A stretch of DNA of 64,000 bases from Collybiopsis luxurians FD-317 M1. Lineage: Eukaryota; Basidiomycota; Agaricomycetes; Agaricales; Omphalotaceae. Of the stretch, positions 12,596 through 23,190 are shown one piece after another; position 1 is the stretch's first letter, and every line of letters starts with the position of its first letter. Location: contig KN834781.1 in the NCBI GenBank assembly GCA_000827265.1, forward strand, positions 207,406-271,405, given 5' to 3'. The position numbers were made by a program, and so were the translations under genes. Below the pieces are notes generated by a model. The model made no database searches, had not been told where the DNA came from, and saw nothing but the letters and a program-made list of their open reading frames with translations.

Positions 12596-13705
12596 TCAGA
12601 GCGAGGAGCTGTGAAGAAGAGACTGGATCGCCTGAGCCACAATCTTTCCAGCCTCTTCGACTTGCTTTCGTTCCTTGTCATCGAGAATACTCTTGGCTAC
12701 CCTCTTGGCAGCCCAGCGGTCGGGGTGATAGCGCAGCCTAGCCTTTTCGAGTAGACGTCGCTGTTCATCAGCGCCGAGGAGATCACGTACGAGTTGGAAG
12801 AACTTTTCGACAGACTCCCAGTTGATCTGGACTGCAGTAAGAGTGGAACGGGGGGCCAGAACAGGCCAGGGAATGGTTTTGAATGAGGCACGATTGGACT
12901 CTGAGAACCTAGATTCGTCAAACCTGTCGCATGCACGACGATATTCGGCCACAAGTTCTTTCTGCTGTTGTTTATCCTTCATCCGCTTCGCACGAGCTGC
13001 TTCTTCTGCTTTCCTTCTCTTCTCCGCCTCCGCCTCTGCGGCTTTCCTCTTCCATTCTTCTTCCGCAGCCTTTCGTCGAGCCTCCTGCTGACGGAGCTTC
13101 TCCAACATCTCAGCTAGCTTCCTCATTTTCTCAGCATGCCGAGCGAGGTCCTCCTCCTGAGCACGTCTAGCTTCCTCCGCCTCCTTCCTCCGCCTCCTTT
13201 CGACCTCCTCTTCTGCCTTCTTCCTCGCCCACGCACGAGCACCATTCTGCTGTTCATGAAGATAGCAGTACGCCATCATATTCTCTTTAACAGCCGCACC
13301 CCCGGTGGTCAATTCCAATCCCCCCTTCTTCCGTTTCTCGTAGTACTCAATACATTCCAGGAAGAATTTATCAGGCGGACGCTGGTTCACATGTCGCCAG
13401 CAAAACTCGTACCCGCCTCTGTATCCACCGACGATGCTCTCACATAATCGGTTCTTAGATGGAGCCCAACCGCTGCACCTGTTGGGGGCGCGTGCACGAC
13501 GTTCTTCGATGGATATGGAGAATGTCCAGACGTATTGATTGTCGTGGGTGGAGCAGAAGGAGCCGTAGGAAGCGGATTTGGAGCATTGCTCTCCGTTGTC
13601 CAAGAAACCACTGCATCGATTCGAATTGAGTGGTGGTGCAGAGTAACGCGGTCTCGCCCTCGTTCGAGTGTTGGTCCTACTGGGATAAACGAAGAACGCA
13701 GACAT
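12596..13705 (-). CDS. Cys-motif and coiled-coil protein with HPD-containing C-terminus
   Basis: Intronless 369-aa frame starting at ATG 13705. The N-terminus (about residues 25-150) has repeated C-C-C-H style motifs: NRCSGFLDNGEQC...FCSTH, NRCSGWAPSKNRLCES...FCWRH and YCYLH, suggesting zinc binding. Residues about 155-250 are a highly charged Glu/Lys/Arg/Ala coiled coil. The C-terminus reads FKTIPWPVL, then a helical segment ending LRYHPDRW. This resembles the C-terminal part of NFKBIL1-like/J-domain-like proteins, which are numerous in Agaricomycetes; the HPD tripeptide is the J-domain hallmark, but a full J domain cannot be shown. Likely a nuclear or cytosolic scaffold. The function is not known. 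Confidence 0.75.
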   Translation of the reverse strand: MSAFFVYPSRTNTRTRARPRYSAPPLNSNRCSGFLDNGEQCSKSASYGSFCSTHDNQYVWTFSISIEERRARAPNRCSGWAPSKNRLCESIVGGYRGGYEFCWRHVNQRPPDKFFLECIEYYEKRKKGGLELTTGGAAVKENMMAYCYLHEQQNGARAWARKKAEEEVERRRRKEAEEARRAQEEDLARHAEKMRKLAEMLEKLRQQEARRKAAEEEWKRKAAEAEAEKRRKAEEAARAKRMKDKQQQKELVAEYRRACDRFDESRFSESNRASFKTIPWPVLAPRSTLTAVQINWESVEKFFQLVRDLLGADEQRRLLEKARLRYHPDRWAAKRVAKSILDDKERKQVEEAGKIVAQAIQSLLHSSSL

Positions 13706-14259
13706 CGGTTGGGATCGAGGTGGTAACAGAGAGAGAAGAGATCCAGTCGGTCAGGCTTGCGGCCGGAGGCTTTAAAAGAGAGAACAAAGGGGAAAACGCC
13801 ATTTTCATCGCCAATAGATGCCAAAAAGAACAAAGATAAGCAGGCAATTGAATTCGGGTGACTCGAGAAGTACTATACAATTTGTATTCTATTGTTGGTG
13901 TCATAAACGCGAAAAGTCACAAATGACTCCCTAAGAGGGAAATCGAGTCATGCATGTCAGGTCACATACTTGATAATTATATATCATGAGTAACGCATTG
14001 GCAGACCTTTGAATTCTCAATCTCGAATAATAACGCATATATCATAACTTTGCCTTTCCATGTCCGGCGTATGCTTCTCCGTCATGCTTGGTACAGTCAG
14101 AATTTCATCCTGCAGTCGTGAGGAGGCTGAGATGATCATGAAGAACTTCCGAGTACAAACCTTTTCTGAATGCTCTTTTGACTGACAGCGAGAAAAATGA
14201 TGCAGCCGTTTGCATGGAGAGGCGGTGCAAGAACCGGAGTTAAAGGCGAAACAAACCTG
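13706..14259. other. intergenic, nothing recognised
   Basis: Between two minus-strand genes. It holds the promoter side of the 12.6-13.7 kb gene and the 3' side of the 14.3-15.0 kb gene. No RNA gene or repeat seen. Confidence 0.5.
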
Positions 14260-15030
14260 CTACTCGATAGGAAGCCTCTTTGATTTAAGAGCAGAGGCCG
14301 CAACAGAAGCGGGACTGGTCCGTTTGGCACTCTCATGTCCCCACAGATGAAGAGCCATAAGCTGTTGATCGGCCTTTTCCCATCCGTCGTAAACCCCGTT
14401 CATCATTTCCCGTCGACGAAGACCATGGAAAGCCATATGGTACTGCAATACAGCAGACCAGTCGTAGCGCTGATTCAAAAAATTAAGATGATCAATGTAT
14501 GCAAACAAGCCAGTGACAAGTATGGCGACTACATCGGGCTGACCACCAGAAATAGCAAAGTGCGTGAGGATCCGAAAGTAAAGGGTTAGGGGAGAGATGA
14601 TAGCGGAGAGTGATGGGTAATCCTTCGAGGAAGAGGCGCGAGCAAGGAATGTAGCAAGAGAGCCCTCATCGTCGGCCTTGTCGCGTAGTTTAGAGTCGAG
14701 CTTACGGAGATCTATAGGACGAAGCTCGTGGCGCGCAATGTCTAAAAGCATGCTTGCCTCGACTAGAGGAAACATATCAAAAAGAGACTTCCGTGGTTGA
14801 ACTGGGGCAGCAGTGAAAGGCGGAAGGGTAGGCAGAGGGGGTGCGGAGGGAAAGCCACTGGTGGACTGTTGCCGTGACTGCAAGGTGCCAATAAGGAGCT
14901 GAAGCAGCTGGTCGCTCGACAATGAATTGAGTGCCCCGATAATTGGAGTTCTGCCTGCAGCAGGATTAGCGACAGGACTACCAGTCGGAGAGGAGCCGGT
15001 GGAATTGCTGGGAGAAGCCAGATCACTCAT
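14260..15030 (-). CDS. uncharacterised protein, possibly gag-like
   Basis: A 256-aa frame from ATG 15030. The same frame is open upstream to an AG acceptor near 15124, so a 5' exon may be missing from this model. The N-terminus is Ser/Pro-rich (SPSNSTGSSPTGSP). The second half is helical, with W and Y positions spaced as in RYDWSAVLQYHMAFH and a final LMALHLWG segment. I do not recognise a named domain. The W...Y....F pattern resembles gag-like proteins near tyrosine-recombinase retroelements and some fungal orphan proteins, but no transposon ends or recombinase gene were seen. Treat as an expressed orphan gene or a domesticated element protein. Confidence 0.5.
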   Translation of the reverse strand: MSDLASPSNSTGSSPTGSPVANPAAGRTPIIGALNSLSSDQLLQLLIGTLQSRQQSTSGFPSAPPLPTLPPFTAAPVQPRKSLFDMFPLVEASMLLDIARHELRPIDLRKLDSKLRDKADDEGSLATFLARASSSKDYPSLSAIISPLTLYFRILTHFAISGGQPDVVAILVTGLFAYIDHLNFLNQRYDWSAVLQYHMAFHGLRRREMMNGVYDGWEKADQQLMALHLWGHESAKRTSPASVAASALKSKRLPIE

Positions 15031-15632
15031 TGACAAAGGTGAAATAGGACGCGACGACGGAGTGGCAACAGCTTTCAAGGGACGAGTGTACTGTGGAGAC
15101 TTTGGTGACGAAGCAATGGTGAACCTGCAAAGAAAAACCTCAAAAGAGGCTATGGAACTCTACGTTATGTGAGATCTCGTGAAAGAAGGAAATGAGGGAG
15201 CCGACGACGTGTGCGCCATCCTATGTACTAGAGGAGCCACAATCGCCACCCAGCGAAGGTGGATGAAGACAAAGTGTCGCTGGCGCGACAATAAAAGGCA
15301 CGTGGCTCGTCAACATAGACCTCGGTCAAAAGCAATTCGACACAAGGCAGGAGAGGCCCAGTGCCCAACGTTTCTGGCAAGATTCGAGTCAAAATCTGGT
15401 GGCGAAAAATGCGCGTTCACTGATATCAGAATGCTTATAGTTATACACAAGCCTCGAAAATTCGTACGTCGTAAATATAAAGGGGATCGGGTAATGACAA
15501 AAAGAAGAAAAGTACAAGCGATGCGAGGAGCCGGTCAATACATATGCATGCGGAAACAGGTGAAGCGGCTTTACACAGGGCATCGATACAATGGAGAGTA
15601 CATATGCAAAATGAAGGCAAAAGTCCCAGAGG
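15031..15632. other. intergenic; 3' half was duplicated at 52.4 kb
   Basis: Contains the 3' flank of the F-box gene. Sequence from about 15426 onward has a diverged copy beginning near 52438 (compare CACAAGCCTCGAAAAT with the related stretch near 52465), showing that the duplication at 52-53 kb includes this flank. Confidence 0.6.
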
Positions 15633-18246
15633 TCATGACGGAGAAGACCCTTGAGAGTCTGAGCCGGAATCAACTACAGTTGGAACTGGCGCGACCTTGT
15701 ACCGAAATTCGTTGCTCCAGCCCTGTAAGGAGCAAGTAGGATTCCAATACCAATGCTCTTGAACATCTTCAAGCCTAGTAAAGCGAGTTGAGTCAAGTTC
15801 ATCTTCACTAAAGATATCGCTGTGACTGGAAGAGAATTTAACTATCAGTACTGGTATTCCATTCATCGAGGGAGCTGTTGTACTCACGCGGATTTGAAAT
15901 GGCTTATCAGTGTCATAATGGAATTCACCAACGCCCCGTGGCAGTGCGCGCATCGTAAAAGATCAAAGCCAAAGGAGCGATCAGATGCAAGAATTTTTTG
16001 TGTTTCGTCGCCGAAAGCATTTATCTTATGCGTATGATTGTGGTGATCAACCTGAGAGGAAAGCGATAATTAGAAGTGTCTTCGAAAAAGGAGAGAAAAA
16101 TCTGTTTTACATAGGTGATCGCAGCGGGCCATCTCATGAAGAGTCTTCCAGCATTCCAAGCTGGGCTCTGGCGTTCACAGTCTGTACATTCAATAAGTGG
16201 ATTCGCATCCCACAAATCTTGAACAGTCGTCGTCATGGGATCGAGGGAGCAAGCTTCGATGACTGTCTTCACTCTCGTAGGGTATTTTTCGCTTAGAGTG
16301 AGGTATCGAGACGTCCAAGGACCCGTGCTGGAGTAGTCGAGTAATTTGATTCGGATGCTATTGGCGTCGGGATTCTCAAAACAGCAGTGATGATAAAACA
16401 TTTGAGGGTAGACCAAGGGAAGATTACAGCATTTACTGCATTCGAAAACTGTCGTGGCGAGCTGGAGGCCCGAGATCGTTGCTTCAGGATGTGTCTTCTG
16501 CATAATTTCCACGAGTTCCTGAAGCTTCTTGGGTTTCCACTGATCAATAATGCGGGGCAGATGCTCGAGCAATTTAGACTTCATCAAGTCGGATGTAATT
16601 TCTTCGTCAACAGGCGTGTCCCAGACAAGTCCTTCGAAATACTCATCATTCAAGATATCAGCCTTTCCAGGGAAGGGGTCACGAAGATCCCGACTGTACT
16701 TGATGTTGTTGTATTCCGCAGAAAGCAGGGCCAGTAGCCTAAATCGATGTCGTTCGATGCGAGACCTCCGTTCTTCCGTAAGCCATTGAACTAATTCGGT
16801 TTTGATATTCTTCCAACCTTGAAAAACAATGTCAGATTTTAAACAAGTAGCCAAAGTAAAATCTTCCATACCATAATCTGTGAGCTTCTTCGATTGTCGG
16901 ACTAATTTATGATTGGTGAAATCTTGACCATCCCTCATACTTATCTCAGCTTCTTCGCGCCACCCTATCTTTTCTAGCCGCTCTAAGATTCTAAAAACGG
17001 CCATCTCAGGATAGATAGATGTTGGAGATAGTTGTTGTTGCTTACGCTTCCTTTCGTTGTTCACGGATCTCGTATAATTCATCGCTACGTTGATCCAGTC
17101 TGTCCTGCAGCCACTCCTGGCATTGCCTGCCGTGCTGTAAACTAATTAAAGAGAGTCCTGGCAGACCAGACGTAGGACTTCGTACTGCTTGCTTCCCAAG
17201 GCGTTTTACTGTCTTAATCCTGATCCATCCATATTGTTCCCATGAAGTTTGGAGTGCTTCGTACTCTGCTTTCAATCGGGCGACTATTCCATGATGGGTT
17301 ACAATATATCGACATCCTCGTTTTTGGAAGCGATTTAGAGATGAGCTTCGACGTACTCGCTTATGAACTAACTCACTGGCTACCTGCATCGACTCACAAG
17401 GCAAGACTTTCTGACGTTCCTCACGAAGTCCAGGAGGCAATTTGGCTATCAAAGCGGGGTCGTCGATAGTGATAAAGCTAAAGACGGCGATGGCTATAAG
17501 CAAAGGTCAAATGATTATCACATAGAAAATACTCACGACTCCGATGCACAGCTCTTGCAGCACCTCATGCGGAACGACCAGTAAACATTATTGCAAGGCT
17601 TATGACCGCAAACCTGCACAGTAAAATGATCAGTTATAGCGGACGAGTCAACAATCTTTCTGCCCCCACATGACAGTAGGATTCGTAAAGGAGATGAGCA
17701 TATTGAGGCTCATTCAGATCGTCAGGTAAAGATGGAAGGCCTTCGACACTCTTGCGAGCAGTGCGCCAGATATTCTTGGAGGACTTGCTCATCAGGATAC
17801 CTCGAAGGTCCTTGGTCGTACGGGCTAGACGAAGGAGATCACCGGGATCGAGATAGCAGAAGATCTGGAACAAAGCACGGTAAACCTACTTGTGATGCAG
17901 TATCCAGAGTGAGAACTCATACCTCCAGAATAACATCCAGCGGTACGTCCTTTGCCAATTTCTCAAGCAGACCCAATTTTCCTTTGACCTTTCGAAACTG
18001 TTCAGGCATTCGTCGCTTTTTCGAGCTGGATGAAACACGATAATCCTCGTCAACGGATGAGCGTTTCGAACGAGTATCTTTCTTCGCCCTTTTTCGCGGC
18101 CGTTCGTCTTCATCCTCCTCCTTAAGGTCATCTTCTTCGAATTCACTGCCGACAGCATTTGAAATCTCAGTTTCAGACAGATCTTGCATCTGCAGGTCCG
18201 TCGAAGTCTTTGCCTTCTCCTGAATACGCAGAGAGCGTCTTGCCAT
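15633..18246 (-). CDS. F-box domain protein with Cys-rich middle, 8 exons
   Basis: Model: 18246-17923, 17864-17670, 17613-17537, 17477-17046, 16990-16872, 16817-16111, 16051-15888, 15819-15633; 734 aa, all frames consistent, introns 54-68 bp. The N-terminus is acidic/basic and lysine-rich, with RPRKRAKKD as a possible nuclear signal. The F-box lies at about residues 95-140 (LEKLAKDVPLDVILE then IFCYLDPGDLLRLARTTKD). Cys pairs follow (CHVCGHKPC, RCCKSC) and later HCCFENPD, ECTDCERQSP and LRCAHCHG, consistent with zinc knuckles. F-box proteins recruit substrates to SCF ubiquitin ligases through Skp1; the substrate here is unknown. The intron at 16871-16818 is a multiple of three and open, but has a good branch point (CTGAC) and is treated as spliced. 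A truncated copy lies at 52.4-53.5 kb. Confidence 0.88.
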
Positions 18247-18864
18247 CGTTAGTTGTTATAGTCCAAGAGGATGGGATGGAAGTTTTTGGAACAGTGAACT
18301 AAGACTAAGACTGTGGAGCCCGCCGCCCGCCACTCTTGGTCTCGTGCTCAATTCACGTGATACGCGACACTGGCGGCGCGCGCGGCGTACCGAATCGCCG
18401 ATGCGTATCGAGCTCGAAGTTTGATTCGAGCTTTACATGCGAAGCCTTCTGCAGGATATCCAAGGGTCTGTCAAATTTGGATTACTCCGCCTCGAAGGAA
18501 GTAGACGTGCTCTTTGTTTTTTTTCCCAGTTAACCCTAACCAGCGTCACTCGAATCATACCTCTTCTCTCATCAATTTCAGGAATCTTTGCGGAAAGTGT
18601 CCTTTTCCCCATTCAGCTTGCTCTTCTTTGAGCTATATTTGGTTATCTTCAGGCAAAGTAATGGACTTCAAAAAAACCCCTCGCTCTCCAGTAAGTAAAC
18701 AAGTATCGTAATGAGGTTCAACTCAAAGTTATACTCCTACCGCCAAAATACGTATACAAACCTAAGGGTCCACGTATCTCAATCAGTGACTCAAACTAGA
18801 ACCCACATTGTGTAGGCGTTTACAAGAGCTCTAGAGTAATGCCAGAAGAAGTTCTTTGCAAAGG
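18247..18864. other. divergent promoter region between F-box and cerato-platanin genes
   Basis: About 680 bp separate the divergent start codons at 18246 (-) and 18931 (+). A GC-rich stretch (GGCGGCGCGCGCGGCG near 18372) lies on the F-box side. No other gene seen. Confidence 0.5.
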
Positions 18865-18871
18865 TATAAAA
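18865..18871 (+). promoter_or_regulatory. TATA box of the cerato-platanin gene
   Basis: TATAAAA at 18865-18871 lies 60 bp upstream of the ATG at 18931, in an otherwise C/A-rich leader. The position fits a core promoter of a highly expressed secreted-protein gene. Confidence 0.55.
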
Positions 18872-18930
18872 CCAACCCCAGAGCATCTCGTCCACCCACC
18901 AAAACACATAATTTGTCCACAACCCCAGCA

Positions 18931-19401
18931 ATGAAAATCCCATCGCTGCCCCTCACGCTCTTCCTTTTTCTCTCCACCCTAGCCCCAACCTCTCTCCGTG
19001 TCTCTGCCTCCCAAGTCCGCTTCGACACAGCCTACGACGACCCCTCGCGCTCCCTCGCCACCGTTGCCTGCTCCGATGGCCCCAACGGCCTCATGACCAA
19101 AGGCTACACGACCTTCAACTCCCTCCCCTCCTTCCCCAACATCGGCGCCGCTTCCGCCGTGACCGGGTGGAATTCCCCCGAGTGTGGGACATGTTGGCAG
19201 TTGACCTCTAGCGATGGAAAGACTATAAACATCCTAGCCATTGATCATACCAATAATGATAATATTAACAATAGCGGTGATGGTGATGCGTTCGTTGTCT
19301 CGCGGGAGGCAATGGACACATTGACGGGAGGGAACGCAGTGGCAGTTGGGACGGCGGATGTTACATCGACGCAAGTTGCTAGATCGCTTTGTGGACTGTA
19401 G
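18931..19401 (+). CDS. cerato-platanin family secreted protein
   Basis: Intronless 156-aa protein. Residues 1 to about 26 form a signal peptide (basic N-terminus, LPLTLFLFLSTLAP core, cleavage probably after SVSA/RVSA). The mature part has the family pattern: VRFDTAYDD, VACSDGPNGL, GYTTFNSLPSFPNIG, GWNSPECGTCW and a C-terminal SLCGL. All four conserved cysteines are present. Cerato-platanins are small extracellular, expansin-like-fold proteins that bind chitin or cell-wall polymers and act as surface-active elicitors. A short Asn/Gly/Asp insertion (NNDNINNSGDGD) is unusual between the strands after AIDHT. The absence of introns is notable beside the intron-rich neighbours. Confidence 0.93.
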   Translation: MKIPSLPLTLFLFLSTLAPTSLRVSASQVRFDTAYDDPSRSLATVACSDGPNGLMTKGYTTFNSLPSFPNIGAASAVTGWNSPECGTCWQLTSSDGKTINILAIDHTNNDNINNSGDGDAFVVSREAMDTLTGGNAVAVGTADVTSTQVARSLCGL

Positions 19402-20020
19402 GACCTGAAGCAGTTAGTTTTTTGTTTCATTTCCCTGTGGAAACGGTGGTACTTATTTACTGAACTTTTATTCACAGCTTAAACAGCTTACAAAACCCGA
19501 GTTCTGTTCAACGTATGAGTCTCTATCATGCTCTCGTCAATTTGTGTATGTACAGTAGCAGTTATGGATAGTCTTGCGTTAAATCCCTTCCCTTGAATTG
19601 AGATGGAGAGTTCCGGAAGGAAACGATAGCGAACCTTAAATTGACCGGACGAGATAGAATATGCTCAGCGATCGGACGACGTTCTCGGATCCAGCTTCCA
19701 GCAGTCTGCCCATATAGGAATTATTAAGCTTGTTCTTTGGTCCCCGTTGAGTCAATTAGACTCAAGGTGACCGGAAGGCTTTGAGATTATGGGTGCTCTG
19801 GATATGAAGAAGTGATTCCGAATACACTCGTTTCTAAATATCGCTGTCGTTCATAATACCCCACGCCTTCTGCGCCAAGTCCCTCGCCTCCCTACTCGGA
19901 TCTTCTCTCTCCCCAAGATACTTGAATTTATCCTTCTAAAAACCTCACTGGAGTACACTATACCCAGCCCCGCGGTCCCAGCTTAGTCCTCTCTTGGCCG
20001 CTCGTGAATTCTTCAACGCT
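19402..20020. other. 3' flank of cerato-platanin gene
   Basis: No gene recognised; presumably the 3' UTR of the cerato-platanin gene and spacer. Confidence 0.4.
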
Positions 20021-20365
20021 TCATTCTTCCTTTCGGTGTACAAGATCCGTACAGCCGCCGCAAATAACCTGCTTTTCCAGCTCTTCAGGATTCAGCCCTC
20101 CCTCCCTAATCTTACCTTTTTCTCTAAGGATCTGAAAAGCCATTATCCTCCAACGCGGGCCGCATAACCTACATGCTGTGAATTCCAATTGAAAAAGCTC
20201 TCCATCGTCAATCAAGCTAAGTACGAAGGCATAGCATTCTCGTCGTCCGATTTCGGCGGAATCCGTTCGTTTGACAGCAGATACCAGTGTCGAATGGGCT
20301 ATGATGAGAGGACTGACGAACTCGAGAGAGAATGTAGATGAATGAGGGGTCCAGTTGTCACAGAC
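20021..20365 (-). CDS. partial ORF with two Cys pairs, unrecognised
   Basis: An open frame of about 115 codons on the minus strand without a proper start; it reads as a 3' terminal exon or a gene remnant. It contains RRECYAFVLSLIDDGELF, then FTACRLCGPRWRIMAFQIL and a C-terminal VICGGCTDLV. The paired CxxC motifs suggest a zinc-binding fold. The composition looks coding, but no upstream exon could be joined with confidence (an in-frame TGA lies just upstream). It could be a truncated pseudogene. Confidence 0.35.
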   Translation of the reverse strand, partial: VCDNWTPHSSTFSLEFVSPLIIAHSTLVSAVKRTDSAEIGRRECYAFVLSLIDDGELFQLEFTACRLCGPRWRIMAFQILREKGKIREGGLNPEELEKQVICGGCTDLVHRKEE

Positions 20366-21440
20366 TCAAACAACTTAAAAGTAGTCAGTTGGCTTGCAGA
20401 CGCATCGATAGAGTCATCGACAATTTCGTCGACTCGGAAGACACTTTATTCTTTAGAGAGGTCATGGTCAGGGAACAAGATAAGCTTTTTTCTCGGATTA
20501 TCACTAGTGATACACGCTGCTCGCTGAAGTTGTTGAATATATAGTTCACCTTTCATACTTATTGCGTCAATACGATGGTACCACTAGCAATGTCGAGCAT
20601 ACATTCGTTCTACACAGGTCACGGTGAGGGTTGGTAGTAGGAACAGTGCCTGTGAACAGAGGCGTGTTGCTTTTTTGGTAAATTGACGCTCTGACTCACC
20701 TCTGCCTTCCACGCCCTCACGGCCACAATACAACCGCGATGGGAATTTTTCGAGTCAAAGAGACTTTGCCTCAACATCTCTATCAGACATATACAGCATG
20801 TTCAGTCAGGGCATCACTGCTTCTGGAATCTCTAGAGAGTCGAGATTCGACCAATATGATTGATCAATTCGGGTAATCTCTGCCCTTCTGACGCTCTTCC
20901 GCTCTTTTGCACGGCTATAAATCCCTGACATGAGAGAGCACCTTTTTTCTTTCCCTCATACATACCCATTGACCATAACCTGGAATTACCCAGGCCCTTC
21001 AACAGTTCCCTTCACGATTGAAATTTGAATTCCCCAGAAGGCGGAGATAAGTCCCCGTCCCCGCACATCATTCAACTGATTCTTCAAGAGTCAAGAAGCT
21101 TCCTACGCCTTCCCGGACGTAAAACTGGCAGGCGGCGTGCTTCAATTTATAATCGATGTTCAGCTTTTACTTCCAGCATCGATCAGGATTCAAGTAAGAC
21201 CTAGTGAGTAAAATATCTCGCCTCCGTACGCATTTTGCCTCAGCTCATTCCCGTTCTATACGTACATTACTAGCTTGCTCAGTTTTGGAATTCTAGCCGC
21301 CAGGCATTCCGATTCAGACTTCTCCTTCCCCAATCCGACTAGCTGATTAGCCGTTTCCTTCCCTCGCTTCCCAGAAAACTCATCTCGTATCCCTCTTTTT
21401 TTCACGAAGCTCTGCCCCATCAACCCGTAAACGACCCGTG
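20366..21440. other. promoter-side spacer of the kinase gene
   Basis: No coding sequence recognised. Pyrimidine-rich stretches occur close to the start at 21441. Confidence 0.4.
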
Positions 21441-23190
21441 ATGACGCCCCTGCCCAATACCTGTCCCACTCAACCATCTTTCAACATCGACATAGACGCA
21501 CGACCACACATATTCCCCTCCCCAACTGCATGGGCCTCCTTCTGGTACTCCCTCGCTCCGTGGTTCGAAAAACACGGCTATATACTATACATCCCTGGAT
21601 CCCAAACACATTTTGGGCTTTCTGATGGGTTCACTGTCCCTGCTCGCAACACCCTGCCAGGACCTGGCAATCATGATGCGCAGCAAACTCGGAGTTCGAA
21701 TCGTGGAGATCCCGATCCACCGTACGCGTTCACGGAGACACCCTCTGGTCTGGAGTATGTCTACGACTCATATTCGCGTACGCGGGGCTCCCAGGACAAC
21801 AACCTGAGCAGCTCCACAAGTCAATCTCAAACCAAATCCCTCGTACCTGTCCAGGTCCCGCCGTTCATCGCGACGAGCAATACAGGACGAGTCTATGCAG
21901 CCCAAGATTCTTCGGGTCGTCATGTCTATATAAAGATCATTAAGAAAGATTCCGAACAATTCCGAGTTGTAGAGTTGCTCCGGAGGCAGAAGGAGACTCC
22001 TGGGGTTTTGCCTATATTAGATGTGCTGGAATACGACGACAATGGCGGAGGAGGTGGCGGGTACGCATTCTTAGTGATGCCTAGATGGGGAGATATTCCT
22101 GGACCCAGTAATCTCTTACGGACCACAGGAGACGTGGTAGAGTTTATACTCGATGTACTAAAGGTAAGAAACCATTTTAAACGAAAAAAAAAGGAAATTA
22201 TTCCTTGCGTGATTATCCCTAAAAACAACATTACAGGGCCTCGATACGCTACACTCTCTTCGCATCGCGCATCGTGATATCAAAATCAATAACCTAGTAA
22301 TGAACCACCTATTTACTATCCCCATTCGAACCCTTCGGCCTTTGCACCGCCTGCAAATCCATACTACTCAAGATCGTGGTTCGACTAAATCATCGACGAC
22401 ACCAATAGTACCCGCCAGATCGAAAACGCGGACATCCGCACTGCACCTTGCCTCAATTCGGGAGTCAATGTCTCACCGTCTCGAATTCGCCATTATAGAC
22501 TTTGATTTTGCAATGGTCATACCGCCGAGTAGAAATGGGAAGGATAGACTACCCTCGACGCTCGCTTGGATGCAGGAATATAGCGCGCTGGACGTCGCTC
22601 AGGGAGAGCTCGTGTACGATCCGTTCAAATACGACGTTGGTGTATTGGGCGTTATGTTATGCGAGATGGTTCAGGTCAGTCGATTTTTTTTAAACTTCTG
22701 TCCATATTCGTCGGAATAAGACTCGAGCTTCTACTTTTAGAAATATACGCCACTCATCCCGAACCTGGCTCCCCTGCTCGACCGGATGACCACACATGAA
22801 CTCAAAAAGCGATTTACCGCTCGTGAAGCTCACGCTTTTGCAGAGAAATACCTGCTCTCCGAAAAACAACTTGACCAAAAAGAACTTGTGCCTCCATTAC
22901 CTTATCCTGGGGCCGTCAGCATCAAATACCACCACCTCAATCGCCAATATCGTCATCACAGCCTAACGCCCACGACTAGCAGTAATCCTTGGACGACATA
23001 TGACCGCTGGGCCCACCTACCCGCGTCGTTCTTCAGAGAATTTCCTCAGTGGCAAAAGTACGTCACTCCTCCGCTGCCAAAATGGAAGAGGTGGCTTAGG
23101 AGGTGTTGTGAGACGCCGGAAGGGAGACAACGAGTGAGAGCTGTAAGGAGGGCGCTGGCGGTCGTTGGCATTGGAGAAGGGGAACGGTGA
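21441..23190 (+). CDS. fungal protein-kinase-like protein with DFD in place of DFG
   Basis: Three exons (21441-22163, 22237-22674, 22741-23190) encode 536 aa; the ATG at 21441 follows an in-frame GTG. An N-terminal region contains WYSLAPWFEKHGYILY, a pattern common in Agaricomycete kinase-like proteins. The kinase fold starts at about residue 150: nucleotide-binding strand GRVYAAQ, Lys in VYIKIIKK, catalytic loop IAHRDIKINNLVMN (Asp near residue 255) and metal-binding IIDFDFAM near residue 329. A Pro/Thr/Arg-rich insert of about 60 residues separates HRD and DFD. The catalytic Lys, HRD Asp and DFx Asp are all present, so activity is possible despite the missing Gly. The substrate and pathway are unknown. 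Confidence 0.82.

Noticed and set aside
16818..16871. Reading the F-box gene through without an intron here
   Set aside because: The segment is open and a multiple of three, but it has a GTATGG donor, a CTGACAT branch point and a TTCAAG acceptor, and its removal restores a compact conserved stretch.
17478..17493. Acceptor TTATAG at 17494-17495 for F-box exon 4
   Set aside because: It leads to an immediate in-frame stop; the next AG (17478) keeps the frame.
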